A program made the translations under genes and the position numbers. Below the pieces are notes generated by a model, which saw only the letters and a list, made by a program, of their open reading frames with translations, was not told the DNA's origin and did not search any database. Below, piece by piece: positions 5,589 to 12,606 of a stretch of 17,590 nucleotides of DNA. Origin of the DNA: Prevotellaceae bacterium (lineage in GTDB: Bacteria > Bacteroidota > Bacteroidia > Bacteroidales > Paludibacteraceae); assembly GCA_031290375.1 (NCBI GenBank), contig JAITNR010000190.1, forward strand, positions 1-17,590. Reading direction: 5' to 3'. Positions within the stretch are counted from its first letter, which is position 1, and each line of letters begins with the position of its first letter.

Positions 5589-7589
5589 TCATTTCTTCTT
5601 ATAATTATTCATACCAAAATCAAGAAATTGCAGAAAATCTACTATATTTTCACTAAAAGCGTATGAACCCGCAAGCGGATTGCCGTTTTCGTCCAGAATT
5701 ACATAGAAAGGTTGTGCGTTTGCTCCAAACTTGTGCCGCTGGATATAACTGTACTTGTCGCCCAAAGTGCGAAGCCGGCGTTTGACCCCGTTTTCTTCCA
5801 CTTCTATCACTTGCGGCAAAGGCGTTTTGTTATCTACCATAAGAGATATTAAAATGAAGTCGTTGGACAGTTTGTCAAACACCTTGTCGTCAGTCCAAAC
5901 AGCCGCCTCCATTTTTCTGCAATTAACGCAACCAAAGCCCGAAAAATCAACTACAACAGGTTTGCCCTGAATTTTGGCAGCTGCCATACCAAGTTCATAA
6001 TCGCTGTAATCAGCTTCAAGGTGATTTTTATACAGAGTAAAATCCTGCGTGTTCATCGGCGGAGAGAAAGCGGATATAGCCTTGAGTGGTGCTCCCCAAA
6101 GTCCGGGTACCATATAAAGTGCAAAAGAGAGCGAAATCATAGCTAAGAAGAATTTGGGGATCGACACCGTTTGCTGTTCGTCATCGTGTGGAAAACGCAG
6201 TTTGCCCAAAAGATAAATTCCAAGCAGAGCAAAAATAAGTATCCAAAGTACGAGAAACACTTCTCTGTCCAAAATCCGCCAGCCATAAGCCAAGTCGGCT
6301 ACGGAAAAAAATTTGAGGGCAAAAGCCAATTCGATAAATGCCAGTACTACCTTTACCGTATTGAGCCATCCGCCCGATTTGGGCAACGACTTGAGCAGGG
6401 TTGGGAAGAACGCAAAAAATCCGAATGGTATCGCCAGCGAGATGGCAAAACCGAGCATACCCATAAGCGGAGCAAGAATGCTGCCCGAAGTGGTATTGAC
6501 AAGCAGGATGCCGATAATGGGTCCCGTGCATGAGAACGACACTATCACAAGCACAAGTGCCATAAGCAGGATACTCAAAAAACCTGTTGTAGATGAGGCT
6601 TTTGCGTCTAATTTCGATGACCAGGATGATGGCAGGGTAATTTCAAATGCACCGAAGAACGAAATGGCAAACACTACAAGCAGCAAAAACAGAAACACGT
6701 TAAAGATAGCGTTCGTAGAGAGGGCGTTTAAAGCACTTGCCCCAAAAATCAGCGTTATTATTATGCCCAAAGTTACGTAAATCAAAATAATCGCCAGTGC
6801 ATAGAGAACAGCATCCTTTCTGGCATTAGATTTGTTGTCAGAGCGTTTGAGGAAGAAACTCACCGTCATTGGAATTATGGGCCAGACACAGGGCGTAATC
6901 AGGGCAATAAGCCCGCCGAGCAATCCCATAAGGAATATCCACAGGAGAGAACTATCTGAAGTGGAAGTATTGCCGGTCTGCCTGTTGAACCGGTCTAACC
7001 TGTCCGTTACAGGGGCAAAAATATCGCCGTCTGCCGTATCGGTGTTGTCGGTAACTGTTGAGGTCAGTTTTAAGGCAGTGTCTTGGGTATTTGCCCAAAC
7101 AGTATCCGCAGATGCCTCTGCGGTAACCGCACCGGACTCGCCTTTCTGCTCAAAGGCAAAGGAGGCTTCGTCACTTACGCAAGCCTCGTTGTTGCATGAC
7201 TGAAACTTGATGTAACCATCTATCTTATAACCTTTTACAGGGTCAAACTTAACTTTTTGAGCGAAACTTGCAGAGGAGTTGTAAAACCCGACAGTCATTT
7301 CAAAAATATTGTCATATTCTTCGTGCAGGGTTGATTTTGGAACTGTATTTCCCTGCAAATTTGCGCCCTGTTTTGTTTCAAACACAAACCTTGTAGGTAA
7401 AGGACCGTCTTCGGGCAGTTGCATTGCATACAGATGCCAACCTTTTGCTATGGTAGCATTAAATTGCAGTTCAACAGTTTGGCTGTCAATAGATTTGGTT
7501 GAAAACTTCCATTTTACAGGTTCAAACATCTGTGCATATCCAACAGTGGATAGCAGCGTAATGGCGAGTAACAGATTTAACTTTTTCAT
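5589..7589 (-). CDS. dsbD: Thiol:disulfide interchange protein DsbD (three-domain)
   Basis: Carries reducing power from cytoplasmic thioredoxin across the inner membrane to periplasmic thiol proteins, such as those for disulfide isomerisation and cytochrome c assembly. The 666-residue product starts with a signal peptide (1-20, ending VGYAQ). The N-terminal periplasmic immunoglobulin-like domain (about 22-145) has its Cys pair at C132/C137 in SCNNEACVSD. A variable linker (150-212) leads to a polytopic membrane core (about 214-500) with the two exchange cysteines C234 (TPCVWPIIP) and C354 (SFSCTGPIIG). The C-terminal thioredoxin domain has CVNC at 554-557 and its cis-Pro at P627. All six redox cysteines are present, so it should be active. 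It lies 137 bp behind the TonB receptor, separated by a terminator and its own -7 element. A dedicated role in metal handling is only suggested by the neighbours. Confidence 0.95.
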   Translation of the reverse strand: MKKLNLLLAITLLSTVGYAQMFEPVKWKFSTKSIDSQTVELQFNATIAKGWHLYAMQLPEDGPLPTRFVFETKQGANLQGNTVPKSTLHEEYDNIFEMTVGFYNSSASFAQKVKFDPVKGYKIDGYIKFQSCNNEACVSDEASFAFEQKGESGAVTAEASADTVWANTQDTALKLTSTVTDNTDTADGDIFAPVTDRLDRFNRQTGNTSTSDSSLLWIFLMGLLGGLIALITPCVWPIIPMTVSFFLKRSDNKSNARKDAVLYALAIILIYVTLGIIITLIFGASALNALSTNAIFNVFLFLLLVVFAISFFGAFEITLPSSWSSKLDAKASSTTGFLSILLMALVLVIVSFSCTGPIIGILLVNTTSGSILAPLMGMLGFAISLAIPFGFFAFFPTLLKSLPKSGGWLNTVKVVLAFIELAFALKFFSVADLAYGWRILDREVFLVLWILIFALLGIYLLGKLRFPHDDEQQTVSIPKFFLAMISLSFALYMVPGLWGAPLKAISAFSPPMNTQDFTLYKNHLEADYSDYELGMAAAKIQGKPVVVDFSGFGCVNCRKMEAAVWTDDKVFDKLSNDFILISLMVDNKTPLPQVIEVEENGVKRRLRTLGDKYSYIQRHKFGANAQPFYVILDENGNPLAGSYAFSENIVDFLQFLDFGMNNYKKK

Positions 7590-7617
7590 ATATTTTACCT
7601 TACAATTATTTAATACG

Positions 7618-7625
7618 CAAAGTTA
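7618..7625 (-). promoter_or_regulatory. -7 element of the dsbD promoter
   Basis: On the minus strand the site reads TAACTTTG followed by CG, an exact TAnnTTTG match 28 bp before the dsbD ATG. A clean -33 box is not visible in the A/T-rich sequence upstream. It lies just past the hairpin that ends the receptor transcript. Confidence 0.55.
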
Positions 7626-7666
7626 TATCAAATTTTTGAAAATTAAAATTTTTTCTCAACAAAAAT

Positions 7667-7706
7667 AATACGGCAAATATTACCTATTTGCAATATTTAC
7701 CGTATT
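7667..7706 (-). terminator. Intrinsic terminator after the TonB-dependent receptor gene
   Basis: Positions 7667-7681 pair with 7692-7706 in a 15-bp stem with a 10-nt loop. The one imperfect position is a G-U pair on the minus-strand RNA but a C-A mismatch on the plus strand, so the minus-strand RNA is the better folder. A U-rich stretch follows on that strand. It sits 20 bp after the receptor's stop codon. Confidence 0.7.
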
Positions 7707-7726
7707 TGAAAAATGGTACAAATTTT

Positions 7727-9946
7727 TTAATTTTTAACTGAGGAAAAAGGCACTGAAACCTTAAAAATTACGTTTCGTCCGATGTTAAATACCCTTTCTG
7801 ACTTGTAACGGGAAAGGTGGTCAAAATAGATTTCGTTCAACAAGTTGTTGGCGGAAATGCTTAAAAGCAATCTCTGTTTGCCAAACTTAAATTCTGCACC
7901 TATTCCGCAGTTAATCAGATTATAATCAGGAGTTTGTGTTTCGTATGTCGTTATTCGGTTTTGGGCAAAAGAATACTCATGCTGTGCGTAACCCGAAATT
8001 TTCTGCAATACTCCTTTCCGTGTAAAAGCAACTCTCAAAGTTGTCCTTATCTTTTGAGGTGGCATCAACGGAAGATACTCTCCCTGTGCAAGTGTCCCAA
8101 AGGTACTGCTGTAAGTGCTTTCCAAATGCAGCCAATCAAGCGGGTGCGGATGCAGGTGAAAACCCGCCTCTCCGCCGAAGAGAAAAGCGTTGGCTTGCAG
8201 ATAGTCATAGACCTGAACCGCATCTATTTGCTCGTTTGTGGGTTGAATGTAAATAAAATTTCGTATATAATTGAAATACGGATTTACAAACAGTTCCAAA
8301 TGTTCACTCCGATAATCTACTGAAAAATCCGCTTGGCAGGCATTTTCGGTTTTCAGATTGCGGTCGCCTCTTTCATAACGGTTAGTGCCTTCGTGAATGC
8401 CGTTGCTAAGCAGTTCGTACATATTTGGAGCGCGAAAACCTGAAGAAAGATTTAATCGCAACGACAAATTTTTAACTATCGGCTGAAACACTCCTGTCGA
8501 AAAGTTGAGGGCAGGATAATTCTGCTGTAAAGCGGCAAACTCACCCGTTTCAACAGAGTTAATATTCCTGTTATCAGCACGTAAGCCTATTTGCCAATAC
8601 GCCTTTTTTGAATAACGGAAGTCCAACATCGCAAACAAACCAAAATCCAGTGTCGAGGCATCCGGAATCAGCATTTCTTCACCCAAATTGCTGTTTTTCT
8701 GATACATTCCCTGACTGCCCAAAAACATTTTCCACCTGTTCCATTCGGGCAAATCCCACTTTGCATTATAGGATAACGTACTGAGGTGCATATCCAAAGC
8801 CGCCTCATGGCTATTCGATTCTGCTTCAGCGTGTTCCTTATCTTCAAACTCTTGCCTGTCATTGAAAATGTAGCCAAGATTAACTTTCAGTTTGGATTTG
8901 TTATCAAAAAAAAATGTACTTTCCCAACTCAAAAGATGAGTAATCAAGTCCTGATATGGCAATACGGGTATTCTGCCGTTTGTATAAGGCTCGTGCTCAT
9001 CTTCGGTAAGCCCGTATTTTTCTTTTAAAAAATTGTATCTGAGTGACGAGACAAATTTTTTGCCTGTAAAACCGAGCGTAGTTTTAAAGTCGCCTGTGTT
9101 GAAACGGCTGTTTTGCACTCGATAAGCGTTACCATCGGCATAGTCTTTATGTGTGGTGTAACCTCCAAAAGCATTGAAATGAAGCTGTTTTTTTGAAAGC
9201 CGAATTGCAGCCGTATTTCTCAGTCCGCTTGTATTTGTCTGATATTGAGAGGATAGTGCCGCCTCAACGGAATTTTCCTGTGCATACCTTTCATCTACGA
9301 AATAAAGCACGCCACCCAGTGCATCACTGCCGTACAGTAACGAGGCAGGACCTTTGATAATTTCCACGTCCTCATAGCCGTTCTCGTCCAACCCCAAGCC
9401 GTGTTCATCGCCCCATTGCTGATTTTCAACTCTCACGCCTTGCGAAAATACAGCAATGCGGTTACCGCTCAATCCTCGAATAACAGGCTTGCCAATGCCC
9501 GCTCCTGTGCTGTAATTGTCCAGTCCTGCTACGTTTTTAAGTTTGTCTGTCAGATTAATACTCTGAATATCAGAGTTATGCAAACTTAACTGCTTTACAT
9601 TGGCAACATTCTCGCCTTGCAATTTTGAGGCAGATACCGACACCAGCACCTCCTGCAAATCATGCGCAGAAGGTTCAATAGAAATGATTGTATCTCGTTG
9701 AGTATCAATTATCCCCAAAAATGTTTTATAGCCAATGCTCGAAATTTGTGTCAGCACTAATTTTTGGGGATTTGCCATTGTAAAAAAGCCGTTTTTGTCC
9801 GTCTCTGTACTGGTTTTAAGGTCAGGGAAATAGACATTTGCAAATGGCACAGGTTGAGAATTTTCTATATTTAAAATTTGTATTTTTTGACTAAAAATAT
9901 TTATACTTTGAAGTAATATTGTTAAAACTATTATGTATTTTTTCAT
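7727..9946 (-). CDS. TonB-dependent outer-membrane receptor, ZnuD-like, putative metal uptake
   Basis: An outer-membrane beta-barrel that imports a scarce ligand using TonB energy. The 739-residue product has a signal peptide (1-20, ending NIFSQ), a carboxypeptidase-regulatory-like beta domain (about 22-103) typical of Bacteroidota, a plug (about 115-215, with VIRGLSGNRIAVFSQGVRVE and EIIKGPASLLYGSDALGGVL) and a barrel ending NVIFKVSVPF. The plug carries WGDEHGLGLDENG (178-190), and a later region contains the acidic and His-bearing EDKEHAEAESNSHEAALDMH. Both features recall ZnuD-like zinc receptors; the ligand is inferred, and iron or copper chelates remain possible. The frame is open 50 codons further upstream, but ATG 9946 starts directly at the signal peptide MKKYIIVL. 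The gene follows the His/Cys-rich small protein by 152 bp and ends in a terminator. Confidence 0.88.
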   Translation of the reverse strand: MKKYIIVLTILLQSINIFSQKIQILNIENSQPVPFANVYFPDLKTSTETDKNGFFTMANPQKLVLTQISSIGYKTFLGIIDTQRDTIISIEPSAHDLQEVLVSVSASKLQGENVANVKQLSLHNSDIQSINLTDKLKNVAGLDNYSTGAGIGKPVIRGLSGNRIAVFSQGVRVENQQWGDEHGLGLDENGYEDVEIIKGPASLLYGSDALGGVLYFVDERYAQENSVEAALSSQYQTNTSGLRNTAAIRLSKKQLHFNAFGGYTTHKDYADGNAYRVQNSRFNTGDFKTTLGFTGKKFVSSLRYNFLKEKYGLTEDEHEPYTNGRIPVLPYQDLITHLLSWESTFFFDNKSKLKVNLGYIFNDRQEFEDKEHAEAESNSHEAALDMHLSTLSYNAKWDLPEWNRWKMFLGSQGMYQKNSNLGEEMLIPDASTLDFGLFAMLDFRYSKKAYWQIGLRADNRNINSVETGEFAALQQNYPALNFSTGVFQPIVKNLSLRLNLSSGFRAPNMYELLSNGIHEGTNRYERGDRNLKTENACQADFSVDYRSEHLELFVNPYFNYIRNFIYIQPTNEQIDAVQVYDYLQANAFLFGGEAGFHLHPHPLDWLHLESTYSSTFGTLAQGEYLPLMPPQKIRTTLRVAFTRKGVLQKISGYAQHEYSFAQNRITTYETQTPDYNLINCGIGAEFKFGKQRLLLSISANNLLNEIYFDHLSRYKSERVFNIGRNVIFKVSVPFSSVKN

Positions 9947-10098
9947 TATGATTATTTTTTTATAAATTATTATTACGTAAATCAATATATCGGTTTTTTT
10001 TGTGTCATATATGAATACCATTATGACTGCCAAAAACATAAGGCAAGCCGGCAGAAATGCGTCAAAACACTGCCTTACGAAATAAAAAGCGATCAATT
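9947..10098 (-). other. Leader between the small His/Cys-rich gene and the receptor, with a hairpin
   Basis: This 152-bp spacer holds an inverted repeat TAAGGCA/TGCCTTA (10039-10045/10071-10077) enclosing 25 nt. No T tract follows it in the direction of transcription and no promoter match was found. The receptor is therefore probably read from the upstream promoter, and the structure might influence its expression; this is inference. Confidence 0.35.
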
Positions 10099-10476
10099 TT
10101 AACTGAACAGTGGTGGTGCTCGAGGCGAGGAAGTAGAAAAATCCGTAGAATATTTTTTGGAAAGAAAATTGAAATTTATTTTATTATTTACATAAAACAA
10201 CTGGTAATCAATTGATTTATTATCAATTAAAGCCAAAAATAGAGCATTTTGACAAAAATAGCAATGTTCGTGGAAATGGTGTTTTTCTGCAGACTGATGA
10301 AAATGATGCGGAGCATTATTAGCACAATGGCAGACAGAAACGATGCTGTCTATATGGTGGTGCAACAATGGGTGAGCCACCGTAACCGACAAGTTGCCAA
10401 ACACATACAATACACACATGACCAGAGCGATAGCTCTGATTATACGTTGTTTATATTTTGTTCTACCCGTAACCAC
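10099..10476 (-). CDS. Small exported His/Cys-rich protein, possibly DUF2946-like metal binder
   Basis: The 125-residue product, from a GTG start, has a basic start (RTKYKQR), a hydrophobic signal or anchor (about 13-33) and a short segment dense in metal ligands. Residues 35-75 contain 12 His and 4 Cys: HPLLHHH, CHC (49-51), HHFH (57-60), HHFHEHC (66-72), ending CYFC. The C-terminus SPRAPPLFS resembles the RAPP ending I associate with the DUF2946 family, often found beside TonB receptors. I infer that it binds zinc or copper in the periplasm and supports the receptor. The frame is open up to an ATG at 10704, but that part is encoded by an unrelated hairpin and precedes the -7 element at 10497-10504, so GTG 10476 is preferred. 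The internal ATG 10419 would cut the signal in half. The start remains uncertain. Confidence 0.6.
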   Translation of the reverse strand: MVTGRTKYKQRIIRAIALVMCVLYVFGNLSVTVAHPLLHHHIDSIVSVCHCANNAPHHFHQSAEKHHFHEHCYFCQNALFLALIDNKSIDYQLFYVNNKINFNFLSKKYSTDFSTSSPRAPPLFS

Positions 10477-10496
10477 TTTAGATTGATAAATTTTTA

Positions 10497-10504
10497 CAAA
10501 GGTA
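10497..10504 (-). promoter_or_regulatory. -7 element for the small His/Cys-rich gene and the receptor
   Basis: Read on the minus strand the site is TACCTTTG, matching TAnnTTTG, 20 bp before the proposed GTG start. No strict -33 TTTG stands at the usual distance, only an A/T-rich stretch. No recognisable zinc- or iron-regulator operator was found around it. Confidence 0.45.
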
Positions 10505-10630
10505 ATAAAAATAATCAAACAGTGAAAACTATCAGGATGAAAATCATTGAATTTTGCCCTACGAACAAAAATGCAACGATTTATTTTTGTTAAATTTGTG
10601 GCATAATACACTACTGTAGGGGCAACGCAA

Positions 10631-10693
10631 CAATAAGCAAGTATTTCTATTGATATGAAAATCCAGTGGATTTTTTTTCCGACTTGCTTATTG
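10631..10693. repeat. Nested hairpin between ruvX and the metal-handling genes
   Basis: CAATAAGCAAGT (10631-10642) is perfectly complementary to 10682-10693. Inside is a second perfect stem, AAAATCC/GGATTTT (10658-10664/10668-10674). Sixteen bases (TTTCTATTGATATGAA, 10644-10659) recur exactly at 3550-3565 in the repeat island. There is no T tract in a useful position, so a small mobile or REP-type element fits better than a terminator. Confidence 0.5.
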
Positions 10694-10818
10694 TGACCAA
10701 GCAAAGCGAGTTACAGCTTTTACATAGTTAATGGGTAAATACGGCAAAGAACTCTGCCATGATTTTAATAACGTTTATCGCAAATATGTATTTGGATAAA
10801 GCACTCATGTTTGGAATG

Positions 10819-10929
10819 CGACTAACGTAATCAATTATTCAGTTATTCAATCCACAGGTTTCACCTGCGGTTATTCACATAACGCCCTATCGGGCTAAAT
10901 AAACACTATTCAACTCGTGATAGGCATTA
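10819..10929. repeat. Solitary right arm of the element at 3087-3448
   Basis: This stretch matches 3330-3448 in the same orientation with few substitutions, from CGACTAACG to the GCATTA end. It lacks one octamer, TTACTCAA, that copy 1 has as a near-duplicate of the preceding TTATTCAA. The left half of the element is absent. The end lies next to the ruvX stop codon, so the hairpins CCACAGG/CCTGCGG and GCCC/GGGC could act as the 3' end of the ruvX transcript. Confidence 0.8.
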
Positions 10930-10930
10930 T

Positions 10931-11341
10931 TCATTGTTCATTAAGATAATCTTCCAGAATAATGGTTGCGGCAATCTTGTCAATTAGAGCCTTGTTTTGA
11001 CGCTGTTTTTTGTTTATTCCGCTTTTGATCATCGTGTTAAAGGCAATTTTTGAGGTAAATCTTTCGTCAATAAAATCTATTGCCACATTCGGAAATTCTT
11101 CTTTGATTTTATTGCAAATTTTTTCTATATCTTTAACAATATCAGCGGGTTGATTGTTTAAGTGCTTCGGATATCCAAAAACGATTTTTTCGACCTTTTC
11201 TTTTGAAAAATAATCTTTTAGAAAAAAAATCAGATTGGGAGTTTCGATTGTAGTCAAGGCACCTGCAATGATTTGCAGAGGGTCGGAAACAGCAATTCCA
11301 GTTCGTTTGCTTCCATAGTCGATAGATAAAATTCTTGACAT
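10931..11341 (-). CDS. ruvX: Putative pre-16S rRNA nuclease / RuvX (YqgF family)
   Basis: A small RNase H-fold nuclease of the YqgF family, linked to final 5' trimming of 16S rRNA and earlier named a Holliday-junction resolvase. The 136-residue product has the family's acidic set: D8 in SIDYGSKRTGIAVSD, E93 in IDERFTS and D121 in DKIAATIILEDYL. FGYPKHLNN (55-63) is the usual conserved turn. Length and start are normal. A -7 element stands 23 bp upstream and a cydB terminator beyond that, so it is probably transcribed alone. Its stop codon touches the solitary repeat arm at 10819-10929. Together with RsgA it gives the window two ribosome-maturation proteins, though the two are far apart. Confidence 0.94.
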   Translation of the reverse strand: MSRILSIDYGSKRTGIAVSDPLQIIAGALTTIETPNLIFFLKDYFSKEKVEKIVFGYPKHLNNQPADIVKDIEKICNKIKEEFPNVAIDFIDERFTSKIAFNTMIKSGINKKQRQNKALIDKIAATIILEDYLNEQ

Positions 11342-11363
11342 TGATTTTGCTTTTTTGATATAG

Positions 11364-11371
11364 CAAAGTTA
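11364..11371 (-). promoter_or_regulatory. -7 element of the ruvX promoter
   Basis: On the minus strand the site reads TAACTTTG followed by C, an exact TAnnTTTG match 23 bp upstream of the ATG. The -33 position overlaps the base of the cydB terminator hairpin and has no clear TTTG. Confidence 0.55.
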
Positions 11372-11388
11372 ATAATTTTTTTATAAAA

Positions 11389-11418
11389 AATAACCTCGAT
11401 TTCACAATCAAGGCTATT
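11389..11418 (-). terminator. Intrinsic terminator after cydB
   Basis: Positions 11389-11400 pair with 11407-11418 over 12 bp with a 6-nt loop. The two non-Watson-Crick positions become G-U pairs only on the minus-strand RNA, and a run of U follows on that strand. It lies 37 bp past the cydB stop, which fits termination of the cytochrome bd operon. Confidence 0.75.
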
Positions 11419-11454
11419 TCATATAAAAACTTAAAAAAAACAACAATTTATTAA

Positions 11455-12573
11455 CTATCTTTTGTCCATTTTTCTCCAAATAGCCCAGATGTATGCAAGT
11501 ACAAACGGTACAAGCAACGACACCACGCTCATTGTTTTAAGCGTAAACAGGCTTGAAGATGAATTTTTTATTGTAAGAGAACTGTTAATATCCGACAGAG
11601 ATGGATAATAAGCAGAACTGTTGAAGCCTGCCGTCATCAGCACAGCCAGCACAACCAGCACCGTACCGATACCGGCAAACCAAATACCTTTCCTTGAATT
11701 TTTGCAGAAAGTACCCGTAATAAAGCCGTACAGCACACCAACCACGCCTGCGAGCAAAATCACAATCAGCCACCAATTGGTCAGCAACGAATGCAGATAT
11801 TTGTAGGGTTCGGCTACGATTGTACCGTCATCCTGCTCTGTCCAGCCGTCTTTGAGCAATAATTTAACCAAATACGGCAAGAAGAACACTAAAAAGGCTA
11901 TTGCATTAATTAGCAACTGCTTGCGACTGCGACCTTGAATTTCTTCATTATCAATGTTGTTGATAAAGTAGAGGCTACCCAAACAGCGTGCAAGGAAGAA
12001 TATAGCCAGACCAAGCACCACGTTCCACAAATGAAAAGCGACAGTACTGCCCCAAACTGCTTCCAAGCCGTGCCAGCCTGTTGTCCATTGCGAAATGGTC
12101 GGATTGACAAAATCCACTATATTACCTTTATTTACAGTAAATTCCGCACCAAAAAAGAACGTAGAAACGGCTGCTCCAATAAGAATCGGAGCGAGCAAGC
12201 CATTGATAAACAGGAACCCTTTATAGGTGCTTTTGCCCAGAAGATTGCCTTTTTTGTGAATATACTCAAACGAAACCGCCTGAATAACAAAACTCAACAA
12301 AATCAGCATCCAAACCCAGTATGCACCACCAAAACTTGTAGAGTAGAACAGCGGAAAAGACGCAAAAAACGCACCGCCGAATGTAACCAGAGTGGTGAAT
12401 GTGATTTCCCACTTCTTGCCGAGCGAATCCAAAAGCAGATTAAACTCATTCTCTTTTTTGCCTATTGAGTAAATCAACGACTGTCCCCCTTGAACAAAGA
12501 GCAGGAACACCAGTAATGCACCTAACAGTGATACCAAAAACCACCAGTAATGTTGAAAAAATGTGTAGTCCAT
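11455..12573 (-). CDS. cydB: Cytochrome bd quinol oxidase subunit II (CydB)
   Basis: The haem-free partner of CydA in the bd-type terminal oxidase, which reduces oxygen to water with high affinity in the inner membrane. The 372-residue product is strongly hydrophobic with about eight to nine membrane segments. It has an N-terminal segment leading to VQGGQSLIYSIGKKENE, a conserved GWHGLEAVWGST loop in the middle and a final helix ending in a short basic tail (WRKMDKR). Length fits Bacteroidota CydB. The gene begins 33 bp after cydA, leaving no room for a separate promoter, and is followed by a good terminator, so it is the last gene of the cyd operon. Identification rests on family resemblance plus its position behind an unmistakable cydA. 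Confidence 0.95.
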   Translation of the reverse strand: MDYTFFQHYWWFLVSLLGALLVFLLFVQGGQSLIYSIGKKENEFNLLLDSLGKKWEITFTTLVTFGGAFFASFPLFYSTSFGGAYWVWMLILLSFVIQAVSFEYIHKKGNLLGKSTYKGFLFINGLLAPILIGAAVSTFFFGAEFTVNKGNIVDFVNPTISQWTTGWHGLEAVWGSTVAFHLWNVVLGLAIFFLARCLGSLYFINNIDNEEIQGRSRKQLLINAIAFLVFFLPYLVKLLLKDGWTEQDDGTIVAEPYKYLHSLLTNWWLIVILLAGVVGVLYGFITGTFCKNSRKGIWFAGIGTVLVVLAVLMTAGFNSSAYYPSLSDINSSLTIKNSSSSLFTLKTMSVVSLLVPFVLAYIWAIWRKMDKR

Positions 12574-12606
12574 AACATTATTTTTTATTTGTTTTACTTA
12601 AAAAAA

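Noticed and set aside
9947..10096. 50-residue N-terminal extension of the TonB receptor
   Set aside because: The signal peptide begins at M51 of that frame (ATG 9946); the extension would place it internally.
10477..10704. N-terminal extension of the small His/Cys-rich protein
   Set aside because: It is encoded by the nested hairpin and upstream sequence, lies before the -7 element, and would bury the signal peptide 76 residues inside the protein.
3906..11341. Functional pairing of ruvC and ruvX because both lie beside copies of the repeat
   Set aside because: They are over 6 kb apart on opposite strands and the repeat sits before one and after the other; coincidence is the simpler reading.
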